Source of the DNA: Nannocystis punicea
Lineage (GTDB): Bacteria; Myxococcota_A; Polyangia; Nannocystales; Nannocystaceae
Length of the DNA stretch: 64,000 bases
NCBI RefSeq assembly: GCF_026965555.1
Contig: NZ_CP114040.1
Coordinates: 6,262,001-6,326,000, forward strand
Reading direction: 5' to 3'
Part shown: positions 35,904 through 44,040 of the stretch, piece by piece
How the letters are laid out: each line of letters opens with the position of its first letter
Numbering within the stretch: position 1 is the first letter of the stretch
The notes under the pieces: generated by a model
What the model was told of the DNA's origin: nothing
Databases searched by the model: none
The model's input: only the letters and a program-made list of their open reading frames with translations
Made by a program: the position numbers and the translations under genes

Positions 35904-38057
35904 ATGCAAATGTCACGAGGGATCACCGTGCTCACCCTGACGTCCCTGGCCGCGTCGCCGGTCGGCTGTACGTCGCATTCGGCCGCGGACGAAGCGTCCG
36001 ACGAGCTTGCGATCGGCGGGGCGGCCGAGCCTCAGGAGCGCGAGGGCTCCTCACCGGGGCTCGTCCGCGCCCAATCGTGTGAGGACGTCGCCGGCGCCCT
36101 GAAGGTCAAGCTCGCCCAGGCCATGACGGAGCAGCTGCAGGCCAATCTCGACCAGGCCATGCTAGCCGCGACCTACACCTGCGACGAACTCTACGGCGAA
36201 GAGGAGGAAGAGGAGGAGGAAGAGGAGGAGGAAGAAGAGGCCAGCGAGTATTCCGGGACCAATGTCCAGGTGGAGGACGTGGACGAGGCCGACTTCGTGA
36301 AGAACGACGGCGGCTACCTCTACATCCTCGCCGACGGTCGCTTCCAGGTGCTGGACGCCTGGCCCGCGGCCAAGGCGCACGCGCTCTCCTCCTACCCGAT
36401 CAAGGGCACGCCGCGGCGGATGTACGTCCACGAAAACACGGCGGTCATCTACTCCTCCCTGGAGGCCTGGTCCAGCGAGATCGCGGATACTGAATGTACG
36501 TACGGTTACGACTGCGACTTCACCGGGGACGGGCGCAATCTCCAGGTCACCGTGCTCGACATCAGCGATCGCGCCAAACCTCGCCTGACGCGCGAGGTGG
36601 AGTTCAACGGCTCGTACCTCAATTCGCGGCGAGTCGGCATGGACGTCCACACCGCGGTGGTGTTCCCCGAGTACGACGTCCCGGGCCTGTCCTACTGGCC
36701 CGATGCGCTGCCCGGCGTGAGCTGCGGGCTGAAGGAGCAGGGCTTCAGCCCGCTCAAGGTGCAGCAGCTGTTCGCCAAGCTGCGCGTCGCCAACCTGAAG
36801 CGCATCGAGGCCGCCCCGCTGACCGGGCTCATGCCGACGGTCCGGGACACCTGGTACTACTTCGGCGGCGGGATGGACGTGACGGAGGGCTTGCTCTCGG
36901 CCTGCGACGACGTGTACCTGTCGCAGACCGGTGACGCCCGCGGGTTCCTGTCGCTGGTGTCCTTCGCCATCGACGGATACCAATCCATGGCCGCCAGCAC
37001 GATCATGAGCCGCCCCGGCGCGGTGTACGGGACGAAGGACTCGCTCTACGTCGCGGTGAGACACCAGCAGGAGGAGCAGGACGGCGCCTGGTTCCCCGAG
37101 CTCGAGGAGGAGGGCGTGGACGAGGCCACCACGGTGCACAAGTTCGCGCTCCAGCCCGGCGGGTCGGCGGCGGAGTACGCGGCCAGCGGCGTGGTCAAGG
37201 GCCGGATCCTGAACCAGTTCGCGATGGACGAGTACGAGGGCGCGCTCCGGATCGCCACCACCACCGGGCACCTCCCGGACCCGGAGGTCCACAGCACCGT
37301 CGAGGTGCTGCGGGAGCAAGGCTCGCGGCTGGTGGAGCTCGGCAGGCTCGATCACCTCGCCCCGAGCGAAGACATCCGCTCCGTGCGCTTCCGCGGCGAC
37401 ATGGGCTTCGTGGTGACGTTCAAGAAGACCGACCCGCTGTTCGTGCTCGACCTCGCCGACCCCGGCGCGCCGAGCGTCAAGGGCGAGCTCAAGATCCCGG
37501 GCTTCTCGACGTACATGCACCTCATGGACCACGACCACCTGCTCACGATGGGCTACGACGCCGACGATCAGGGCGACTTCGCGTGGTTCCAGGGCATCCA
37601 GCTGCAGGTCATCGACGTGTCCGATCTGGCGCACCCCTCGGTGCTGGACAAGGAGGTGATCGGCACCCGCGGCTCGACCTCGGACGCCGCCACCGATCAC
37701 CTGGCCTTCACTTACTTCAAGGCGCGCGACCTGCTCGCGGTGCCCATGACGATCTGCGAGGGCGGCGGCGGCGGCGGTGATTTCGGCGACCTCATGACCT
37801 TCAGCGGCCTTTTGGTCTACCGCGTGACCGTCGACGGCGGCTTCACCCCGCTGGGCGGCGTCCCCCACGAGGAGCCCGAGACGGAGGAGACGTGGAGCGG
37901 CAGGTGCGACAATTGGTGGACGGATTCGGCGTCCACGGTCAAGCGCTCCGTGTTCATGGAGGACTGGGTGTTCTCGATCGCCAGCGATCGGGTCAACGTG
38001 GCCCAGCTCGACGATCTGGCGCACCCGACCGCGTCCATCCCGTTGATGGACGAATGA
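35904..38057 (+). CDS. Secreted beta-propeller lipoprotein (Beta_propel family)
   Basis: 717 aa. AGGAGG lies 6-7 bp before the ATG. The signal peptide ends at a lipobox (SLAASPVGC). A pure Glu run of 15 residues follows at about 94-108, encoded by a GAG/GAA microsatellite at about 36197-36240. The propeller starts with the family hallmark TNVQVEDVDEADFVKNDG, then YLYILADGRFQVLDAW and repeated blades, including IRSVRFRGDMGFVVTFKKTD and FSTYMHLMDHDHLLTMGYD. The family consists of secreted, often protease-associated propellers of unknown biochemical role. Bidirectional termination is likely at the hairpin after its stop. Confidence 0.88.
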   Translation: MQMSRGITVLTLTSLAASPVGCTSHSAADEASDELAIGGAAEPQEREGSSPGLVRAQSCEDVAGALKVKLAQAMTEQLQANLDQAMLAATYTCDELYGEEEEEEEEEEEEEEASEYSGTNVQVEDVDEADFVKNDGGYLYILADGRFQVLDAWPAAKAHALSSYPIKGTPRRMYVHENTAVIYSSLEAWSSEIADTECTYGYDCDFTGDGRNLQVTVLDISDRAKPRLTREVEFNGSYLNSRRVGMDVHTAVVFPEYDVPGLSYWPDALPGVSCGLKEQGFSPLKVQQLFAKLRVANLKRIEAAPLTGLMPTVRDTWYYFGGGMDVTEGLLSACDDVYLSQTGDARGFLSLVSFAIDGYQSMAASTIMSRPGAVYGTKDSLYVAVRHQQEEQDGAWFPELEEEGVDEATTVHKFALQPGGSAAEYAASGVVKGRILNQFAMDEYEGALRIATTTGHLPDPEVHSTVEVLREQGSRLVELGRLDHLAPSEDIRSVRFRGDMGFVVTFKKTDPLFVLDLADPGAPSVKGELKIPGFSTYMHLMDHDHLLTMGYDADDQGDFAWFQGIQLQVIDVSDLAHPSVLDKEVIGTRGSTSDAATDHLAFTYFKARDLLAVPMTICEGGGGGGDFGDLMTFSGLLVYRVTVDGGFTPLGGVPHEEPETEETWSGRCDNWWTDSASTVKRSVFMEDWVFSIASDRVNVAQLDDLAHPTASIPLMDE

Positions 38058-38077
38058 GGCCGAGCGCCTCGCGCATC

Positions 38078-38112
38078 GCCGGCGCGACGCCCCGCCGGGG
38101 CGTCGCGCCGGC
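38078..38112. terminator. Perfect 16-bp hairpin between convergent genes
   Basis: GCCGGCGCGACGCCCC is followed by a 3-nt loop and its exact complement. It sits 20 bp after the propeller stop and 6 bp before the acetyltransferase stop, so it is a likely bidirectional terminator, although without a T-run. Confidence 0.75.
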
Positions 38113-38118
38113 GACGAA

Positions 38119-38769
38119 TCACGCTTCGGCGCCGCCGGCGTTCGCGCCGGACTCTCGCCACATGCGGTGGAGGCCCGCGATGTCGCTCGAGCACAGCAGC
38201 GGCATCGCCTCGTGGATCCGCTCCAGCGGCCAATCCCACCAGGCCATCTCCAGCAGCATGGCGATCTCCGGCTCGGAGAAGCGCTTGCGGATCGGCCGCG
38301 CAGGGTTGCCGCCGACGATGGTGTAGGGCTCCACGTCGCGGGTGACGAGCGCCCGACTGCCGATGACTGCGCCGTGGCCGACCCGCACGCCCGGCATGAA
38401 CATCGCCTCGGCGCCGATCCACACGTCGTTGCCGATCACTGTGTCGCCGGCGGGCTGGAAAGCGTCGCGCGCGCCGGCGAAGGCCGGCACCTCGGGCATG
38501 TAGAAGAACGGGAAGCTGGTGACCCAGTCGTGGCGATGGCCCTGATTGCCGGCCATGACGAACGCGGCGCCGGTGCCGATCGAGCAGAAGCTGCCGATGA
38601 TCAGCTTGTCGACGTCGGCGCGATCCGGCATCAAATAGAGCGCGCAGTCGTCGAACGAATGGCCGTGGTAATAGCCGGAGTAGTAGCTGAAGCGGCCCGC
38701 GACGATGTTGGGGTTGGTGACCTGGTCGGTCAGCAGCTTGCCCTTGAACGGGCTCTCGAAGTAGTTCAT
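38119..38769 (-). CDS. catB: CatB-type (xenobiotic) O-acetyltransferase
   Basis: 216 aa, the usual length. It matches the type B chloramphenicol acetyltransferase pattern throughout: NYFESPFKGKLL at the start, GRFSYYSGYYHGHSFDDCA, the active-site block GSFCSIGTGAAFVMAGNQGHR (split here at His 78, equivalent to the catalytic His79 of the family), GNDVWIGAEAMFMPGV and IVGGNPARPIRKRF, then WWDWPLERI. The fold is a left-handed beta helix of hexapeptide repeats working as a trimer with acetyl-CoA. The substrate could be chloramphenicol or another hydroxyl compound. A four-copy phased repeat lies 131 bp upstream of the start. Confidence 0.9.
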   Translation of the reverse strand: MNYFESPFKGKLLTDQVTNPNIVAGRFSYYSGYYHGHSFDDCALYLMPDRADVDKLIIGSFCSIGTGAAFVMAGNQGHRHDWVTSFPFFYMPEVPAFAGARDAFQPAGDTVIGNDVWIGAEAMFMPGVRVGHGAVIGSRALVTRDVEPYTIVGGNPARPIRKRFSEPEIAMLLEMAWWDWPLERIHEAMPLLCSSDIAGLHRMWRESGANAGGAEA

Positions 38770-38899
38770 GACGGGGCAGGTTCTACTCCAAATCGCGCCG
38801 CTCCGGAACGAGTCGCGCGGCGGGCCGGGCCTCCGCGGATCCCGCACGGCTGACTCCGAGCCTGGCGGACAGCCCGCGCCCGCGCCCGCCCGAGGACCG

Positions 38900-38951
38900 C
38901 GACATGTCCTCGACGACATGCCTTTCACGACATGCTCTATTAGACATGTCC
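38900..38951. repeat. Phased GACATG repeat, four copies at 14-bp pitch
   Basis: Decamers CGACATGTCC, CGACATGCCT, CGACATGCTC and AGACATGTCC start at 38900, 38914, 38928 and 38942, separated by 4-bp spacers TCGA, TTCA and TATT. The pitch is exactly 14 bp. It lies between two minus-strand genes, upstream of the acetyltransferase and downstream of the amidohydrolase. Confidence 0.9.
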
Positions 38952-38986
38952 GAATGTTCGCTCGCCGGCCCCCGGGCCCTTGTCGC

Positions 38987-40564
38987 TCACTGCACGATCA
39001 CGCCGCTCTTCATCACGCCGTGGACGCCGCCCAGCAGGACGCTCACGTCGGTGAGCGGGTCGCCGTCGACCGCGACGATGTCGGCGAAGTAGCCGACCGC
39101 GACGCGCCCGACCTCGTGATCGACGCCGATGCTGGCCGCGCCCCGGATCGTCGCCGCGCGCAGCGCGTCGAGCGGGGTCATCCCGGCCTCGATGAACCAC
39201 TCGAGCTCGCGCTTGTTCTCGCCGAACCCGCTGAACACCGCGTCCGAGCCGAGAGCGATGTCGACCCCGGCGAGGTACGCCTGGTTGGCGGTGGCGAGGT
39301 TGAGCGCGATGTAGGCGTCGAACTGCGGGCCCATCGCCGGGTCGTAGCCGAAGTAGGCCAGGTTGTCCCGGTAATAGCGGTTGTGATCGATGGTCGGGAC
39401 GTACGTGATCCCCATCGCCAGCATGTCCATGAAGTCGACGGTATCGAGGCCCTCGGGGTGCTCCAGCGAGTCGGGCCCGGCCATGATCGCCAGCTTCGCG
39501 GTGTCGGCGTGGTAGGCGTGGATCGCGATCGGCTTGCCGAGCGCGTGCGCCTCGTCGACCGCGGCCTTGAGCTGCTCGAAGGTGAACTTGGAAGTGCAGG
39601 TGAGCGTGTCGTCGCTGCAGTTGTCGGCCCACACCTTGATCAGATCGGCGCCGTCCGCCGCGTTCTGCTGGATCCACCCCTTCATCGTCTCGATCGACGG
39701 CACCGGCCCGCTGATGCCGTAACCCGCGGTGTAGATCCGCGGACCGACGAGCTCGCCGGCCGCGATCGCGTCGCGCAGCTCGGCGACGATGCTGTCCCCG
39801 GGACCCGCGCCCTTGTCGATCGCGGTGGTGACGCCGAGCTTGACGAGCTCCTCGGCCGCCTGCTGCGCCAGCTCGGCGAGCACCGCCGGGTTGTTCTGAA
39901 ACAACCACCAGCTGCGCGACCACGGGAAGGTGCCGGGCTCGTCGTCGGTCTGGTAGATGAAGTGCGTGTGGGCGTCGACGAGCCCCGGGACGCCGGTGTA
40001 AGCCGACCAGTCGATCACCTCGGCCCCACACGGGATCTTCGCCTCGTCGGTCTCGACCGCGACGACCCGATCCTCGTGCACGAGGACGATCGCGGGCTCG
40101 CGGACGCTGCCGTCGGCCGGATCGATCAATCGCGCGAGCTTGACCGCACGGTCCTGGCTGTCGCAGCCCCCGGTCGTGTCGCCCGTGCTGCTGTCGCCCG
40201 TGCTGCCCTCGCTCGTGCTCGTGCCTTCGCTCGTGCTCGTGCTGCCCTCGCTCGTGCTCGTGCCTTCGCTCGTGCTGGCCTCGCTCGTGCTCGTGCTGCC
40301 CTCGCTCGTGCTCGTGCTCGCCTCGCTCGTGCTCGTGCTCGCCTCGCTCATGCTCCCTGCAGTCGTGCTTCCGGCGCTCGGATCGGTCTCGCCGGTGCTC
40401 TCGTCCGGCCCCTCGGTCGTATTGGCGGTCCCTGTCTGCGCGGACGACGTCGCCGCCGTCGACTCCTCCTCGCCGGTGGTCTGCAGCGTGGTTCCGCCGG
40501 TGCTCGGCTCCCCGCCCCCGTCACAGCCGACGAGCGCGACGAGCAGGCCGCCGAGGCTGGCCAT
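38987..40564 (-). CDS. Amidohydrolase-family lipoprotein
   Basis: 525 aa from ATG 40564, which has AAGAGGA at good spacing. MASLGGLLVALVGC gives the lipobox. The linker of about 110 residues is built from repeats like EGSTSTSEAST. The enzyme part has the metal-dependent amidohydrolase signature: GLVDAHTHFIYQ for the HxH pair, two more histidines in AIHAYHADTAK and DSLEHPEGLD, the active-site Asp in ALGSDAVFSGFG, and the typical end GRVAVGYFADIVAVDGDPL. It resembles imidazolonepropionase and prolidase-like enzymes that cut cyclic amides or peptides. The outer-surface location is unusual for the family. The substrate is unknown. Confidence 0.87.
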   Translation of the reverse strand: MASLGGLLVALVGCDGGGEPSTGGTTLQTTGEEESTAATSSAQTGTANTTEGPDESTGETDPSAGSTTAGSMSEASTSTSEASTSTSEGSTSTSEASTSEGTSTSEGSTSTSEGTSTSEGSTGDSSTGDTTGGCDSQDRAVKLARLIDPADGSVREPAIVLVHEDRVVAVETDEAKIPCGAEVIDWSAYTGVPGLVDAHTHFIYQTDDEPGTFPWSRSWWLFQNNPAVLAELAQQAAEELVKLGVTTAIDKGAGPGDSIVAELRDAIAAGELVGPRIYTAGYGISGPVPSIETMKGWIQQNAADGADLIKVWADNCSDDTLTCTSKFTFEQLKAAVDEAHALGKPIAIHAYHADTAKLAIMAGPDSLEHPEGLDTVDFMDMLAMGITYVPTIDHNRYYRDNLAYFGYDPAMGPQFDAYIALNLATANQAYLAGVDIALGSDAVFSGFGENKRELEWFIEAGMTPLDALRAATIRGAASIGVDHEVGRVAVGYFADIVAVDGDPLTDVSVLLGGVHGVMKSGVIVQ

Positions 40565-40925
40565 TCGCGTGATCCTCTTAATAAAACGTGTGCGGCTGCG
40601 CAGCGGGAGCGCGGCGGTGAAGTCGTACGTATCGATGATCGGACGTGGCGTCGAATGCATGGCCGTCGAATCTCCGGCAGCGTCCGGACCCGTCGAAGAA
40701 TTTTCAGGGCACTTCACGATTTCTCGCCGCGAGGTCCGCGCGGTCCTTCGCTCGCGGATCCGGCCGAGCCGGGCGCGGAAAGGCGCCCGCTGCTCCGCGG
40801 TGAACTCCCCGATCCGGTGCGGCCTCCGCGACGCTCGACGCTCGCGTGCGCCCGCCCCCGGCCCGGACGCGCGGGCCCTCACGCTTGTCGCCGCGAGCCG
40901 GCCTCGCTACGCTCGCTCGCCCGCC

Positions 40926-40949
40926 GCACATGTCCTTTCGACCATGTTC
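40926..40949. repeat. Phased CATG repeat, two copies at 14-bp pitch, over a start codon
   Basis: GCACATGTCC (40926) and GACCATGTTC (40940), with spacer TTTC. The ATG of the following gene (40930) lies inside the first decamer, so the repeat would cover the translation start. Confidence 0.7.
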
Positions 40950-41922
40950 TTGCCTCACCGCGCTGTGCCTGTCGGTCCTCGGCGCCGGCGAGGCCGCGGC
41001 GAGCCCGTCCTGGCTGGAGCTGCGCTGGCCGGAGCAGGCGGGCTGCCCGACGCGAGCCGAGGTGGAGGCGATCGCCCTGCGGCTGGCCGACGGCCAGTCG
41101 CCGCAGCCGGTCGCGGCCGAGGCCCTGCTCTCGGCGGACGCCGACGGCTTCACCCTGCAGCTGCACGTGCGCGACGGCGCCGGGGAGCAGCGGCGGACCC
41201 TGCAGAGCCCGCGCTGCGAGGCGCTGGCCGACGCGACCGCGGTGATCCTCGCAGTCGCGGCCGCCCCGCTCGACGTCGCCGCGCGCCTCCTCGACCCTCC
41301 TCCGCCGCCACCGCCGAGCGACCCGCTCGAGCTCGACCTCGTGCCGGCACCCTCGCCCTCGCCCTCGCAATCGCCGCTCTCGCCCCCGCCCTCGAAGCCC
41401 CCCGTGCGGCGGCCCGGGCTCGCGGTCGGCTTCGGCGCGGCCGCCGGGCTCGGGCCCACGGCGCGGTTCGCCGCCGGCCTGTCCGGCAACCTCTCTCTGG
41501 TGTGGCGCCGGGTCCGACTCGACCTGCGCGGCAGCGGCTGGCTCCCCAGCCCGCTGCACGACGCCGACCACCCGAGCGCCGGCGCCACGCTGCGGCTCGC
41601 CGCGGGGGCCGTGCGCGGGTGCCCGCGCCTCGTGCGACGCACCCTCGCGCTCGAGCTGTGCGCCGGGGTCGAGCTCGGGGCGCTGCGCGCCGAGGGCGTG
41701 GGCCTGACCTCGATCGAGCGGACCCGCGGCCTGTGGGCGGCCGGCCTGCTCGCGCCCGGGCTGCAGTGGCGACCGCTGCGCTGGCTGGTGCTCGGGGTCG
41801 AGGTGGAGGCCCTGGTCGCCTTCACCCGCCGCAGCTACGCGATCCGCGACGGCGGCGTGTTCCACGTCGTGCCGCCGGCCGGGGTTCGCCTGGGCGGCGG
41901 GATCGCGGTGCAGTTTTTCTGA
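40930..41922 (+). CDS. Exported protein with Pro-rich linker and beta-barrel-like C-terminus
   Basis: 330 aa. The start MSFRPCSCLTALCLSVLGAG followed by EAAAS fits a cleavable signal. Residues of about 27-120 form a small domain (WPEQAGCPTRAEVEAIALRL, LQSPRCEALADATAVILAVA), a pattern often encoded beside myxobacterial ECF sigma genes. A Pro/Ser linker (DPPPPPPPSDP, SPSPSQSPLSPPPSK) leads to about 170 residues of alternating strands ending in GGGIAVQFF; the terminal Phe fits an outer-membrane barrel. It is 34 bp from the sigma-fusion gene. The function is unknown; it may be a sensor or target of that regulator. Confidence 0.65.
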   Translation: MSFRPCSCLTALCLSVLGAGEAAASPSWLELRWPEQAGCPTRAEVEAIALRLADGQSPQPVAAEALLSADADGFTLQLHVRDGAGEQRRTLQSPRCEALADATAVILAVAAAPLDVAARLLDPPPPPPPSDPLELDLVPAPSPSPSQSPLSPPPSKPPVRRPGLAVGFGAAAGLGPTARFAAGLSGNLSLVWRRVRLDLRGSGWLPSPLHDADHPSAGATLRLAAGAVRGCPRLVRRTLALELCAGVELGALRAEGVGLTSIERTRGLWAAGLLAPGLQWRPLRWLVLGVEVEALVAFTRRSYAIRDGGVFHVVPPAGVRLGGGIAVQFF

Positions 41923-41956
41923 CGGATCCGCCACGACCCGGAGATCCCGCGACGCC

Positions 41957-43360
41957 ATGCACCTCCAACCCCTCGAGCCCGAGACCCGCGCGGCGCCGCC
42001 CGCCGGCAGCCCTGCGTTCGAGGCGCTGTTCCGCGAGCACTTCGGCTTCGTGCACCGCAACCTGCGGCGCATGGGCGTGCCGCCGGCGACCGTGGAGGAC
42101 GCGGCCCAGGAGGTCTTCCTGGTCGTCCTGCGCCGCCCCGACGCGCCGATCACCTCGGTCCGCGGCTGGCTGTTCGGGATCGCGCGGCGGATCGCGTGGC
42201 GCCAGCGACGGAGCGCGGGGCGGCAGCACCGGCTCGCCCAGGCGTTCGCCGACGAGACCCCGCGCGCGCACGACGGCCCGGGCGCGGTCGCCGAGCGCGA
42301 GGCCGCGGCGCTGCTCGAGCGCTTCCTCGGCCGGCTCGACGAGGACAAGCGCGCGGTCTTCCTGCTGGCCGAGCTCGAGCAGATGACCGCGCCGGAGATC
42401 GCCCGCGCCCTCGAGGTCAAGGAGAACACGGTCTATTCGCGGCTACGGGCGGCCCGCCAGGAGTTCGACCGCACCTTCGCGCGGGTCCGCCTGCGCGAGC
42501 GGCGGGCCGCCGGCGAGGCCGCGCTCGACGAGCAGGCGCTCCTGCTCAGCCGCGCGCGGCGGGCCGGCGAACCGAGCCCCGCGGCCCGCCAGCGCGTGTG
42601 GCTGGCCCTGGCGGCCCCGGGGGCGGCGCTGGCCGGCGCCGGCGAGGCCTGGGCGGCCTCCGGCGCGGGGCCGGGGCAGGCGTCGGCGTGGACCGCCCCG
42701 GCGCACGCCGGCAAGCTCGCGACCTGGGCCGGCACCCACGGGGCCTGGACGGCCGCCGTCGGGCTGGTCGGCGCGCTCATGGTCGTCACCCGCCCGGACA
42801 GGCCCGACGCCGAGCCCCCGGCAGCACGCCCTGCGGTCGAGCGCGCGGCCAGGTCCGCCGGCGAGGGCGCAGGCCCGCCTCCCGCCCCCGCCGAGCCGCC
42901 GGCGGACGACCCGGCGGTCCCGTTCTCGCGCCTGGCCGCGGCCGCAGCTCGAGCCACCGCAGCGCCGCAGCCCGTCGGCCGGACTCTCACCAATGACCCA
43001 AAAGACATGTCCTCGGAGACATCCACACAATCCGCCTCATCGCCCCCGACCGCGCCGGTCGACGTCGACGCGCTCCGCCGCGAATCCGCGCTGATGACCG
43101 ACGCCCGGGCCGCCCTGCGCACCGGCGCCTGGACGCAGGCGCTCGCCCTGCTGCAGCAGCACGCCCGCGAGTTCCCGGCCGGCGCCCTGGTCGACGAGCG
43201 GCGCCTGTCCCGGATCGCCGCGCTCTGTTCTCTGGGACAGGTCGACGCCGCTCGCGCCGAGGCGGCGCAGATCGCCGGCGAACAGCCCGGCTCCGCCCTG
43301 GCGCGCAAGGCCGAAGCCACCTGCCCTCGCCCCGCGGCGCCGCCTCCGACGGGAATGTGA
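41957..43360 (+). CDS. ECF sigma factor fused to a membrane-anchored partner domain
   Basis: 467 aa. Residues of about 20-175 are a sigma-70 family ECF protein: region 2 (FEALFREHFGFVHRNLRRMG, DAAQEVFLVVLRR, WLFGIARRIAW) and region 4 (LDEDKRAVFLLAELEQMT, EIARALEVKENTVYSRLRAA). After RRAGEPSPAARQRVWLAL comes a likely membrane segment (WTAAVGLVGALMVV), a Pro-rich linker, and a helical C-terminal domain (LRTGAWTQALALLQQHAREF, LCSLGQVDAARAEAAQI) like the TPR-type partners usually encoded as a separate gene after such sigma factors. Here both are one chain, so the sigma part may be tethered. A phased repeat interrupts the linker coding at 43003. Confidence 0.82.
   Translation: MHLQPLEPETRAAPPAGSPAFEALFREHFGFVHRNLRRMGVPPATVEDAAQEVFLVVLRRPDAPITSVRGWLFGIARRIAWRQRRSAGRQHRLAQAFADETPRAHDGPGAVAEREAAALLERFLGRLDEDKRAVFLLAELEQMTAPEIARALEVKENTVYSRLRAARQEFDRTFARVRLRERRAAGEAALDEQALLLSRARRAGEPSPAARQRVWLALAAPGAALAGAGEAWAASGAGPGQASAWTAPAHAGKLATWAGTHGAWTAAVGLVGALMVVTRPDRPDAEPPAARPAVERAARSAGEGAGPPPAPAEPPADDPAVPFSRLAAAAARATAAPQPVGRTLTNDPKDMSSETSTQSASSPPTAPVDVDALRRESALMTDARAALRTGAWTQALALLQQHAREFPAGALVDERRLSRIAALCSLGQVDAARAEAAQIAGEQPGSALARKAEATCPRPAAPPPTGM
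43003..43026. repeat. Phased GACATG repeat inside the sigma-fusion linker
   Basis: AGACATGTCC (43003) and AGACATCCAC (43017), spacer TCGG, pitch 14 bp. It is in frame and encodes KDMSSETST between the membrane segment and the C-terminal domain. It is the only copy of the family well inside a coding region. Confidence 0.7.
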
Positions 43361-44028
43361 GCACCATGCATTCACCGTCCCTCTGCGCGCTCCTCCTCGC
43401 CGTCGCCGCGGTCGCCCCGGCCTGCGTCCTCTCGCCGGAGTTCGTCGGCGCGACGCTCACCGAGGCCGCCAGCAATGGCACTGCCGCCAGCGCCACCACA
43501 GTCGTCGAGGAAGGCGCGAGCGTCAGCAGCACCACGGCCGTCGAGAGCGTCACGACCGGAACCCCGACCACCAGCGCCACCTCGGGGGTCCCGGCCGCCG
43601 GCGCGTACGGCTCGTTCTGCGAGCTGGCCGGCATCACTTTCGTCCCCGAGAGCACCGTGATCACCCCGCAGCCCGAATGCGACGGCGGGATCTGCCTGGT
43701 CGTGAGCGACGACGGCCCGCTCGCCTGCGACTTCGACTTCGAATGCGCCGAGGAGGCCGAGGGCTCGGTTTGCGCCCCCAGCCGCGGCTTCTGCACGCTG
43801 TCGCCCGCGTTCCTCGAGGCGAACACGCGCTGCACTCAGACCTGCGAGCTCGACGAGGACTGCCCCGACCTGCCCGGCTGCGCGACCGGGTTCCGCTGCG
43901 CCACGATCACCTTCCTCGGCCCGCTGTGCTGCCAGAAGGTGTGCGCCTGCAAGGATCACCTCTACGACCTGCAGGCGGACGACGCCGACGCCTACTGCGC
44001 GATCGCTGCCGACGAGGCTTGCTCCTGA
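43357..44028 (+). CDS. Cys-rich lipoprotein coupled to the sigma fusion
   Basis: 223 aa. GTG 43357 overlaps the stop of the sigma-fusion gene (GTGA), implying translational coupling; ATG 43366 is an alternative. MHSPSLCALLLAVAAVAPAC is the signal and lipobox. A Ser/Thr/Val linker of about 45 residues follows. The mature domain is rich in Cys (SFCELAG, CDGGICLVVSDD, CDFDFECAEE, CQKVCACKD), probably all disulfide-bonded, with a pattern like small EGF or insulin-like modules. The coupling suggests it works with the regulator, for example as a sensed or regulated surface component; this is inference. Confidence 0.75.
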   Translation: MSTMHSPSLCALLLAVAAVAPACVLSPEFVGATLTEAASNGTAASATTVVEEGASVSSTTAVESVTTGTPTTSATSGVPAAGAYGSFCELAGITFVPESTVITPQPECDGGICLVVSDDGPLACDFDFECAEEAEGSVCAPSRGFCTLSPAFLEANTRCTQTCELDEDCPDLPGCATGFRCATITFLGPLCCQKVCACKDHLYDLQADDADAYCAIAADEACS

Positions 44029-44040
44029 CTGCGGCGCGCG

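Noticed and set aside
38900..38951. Likeness of the CATG decamers to a eukaryotic p53 half-site
   Set aside because: The decamer RRRCATGYYY matches formally, but this is a bacterium and a 10-bp palindrome of this kind can arise many times. Only the 14-bp phasing is meaningful.
40200..40370. Apparent tandem DNA repeat of CTCGTGCTCGTG units
   Set aside because: It is the coding sequence, read on the minus strand, for the Ser/Thr/Glu linker of the amidohydrolase lipoprotein, not a CRISPR or regulatory array.
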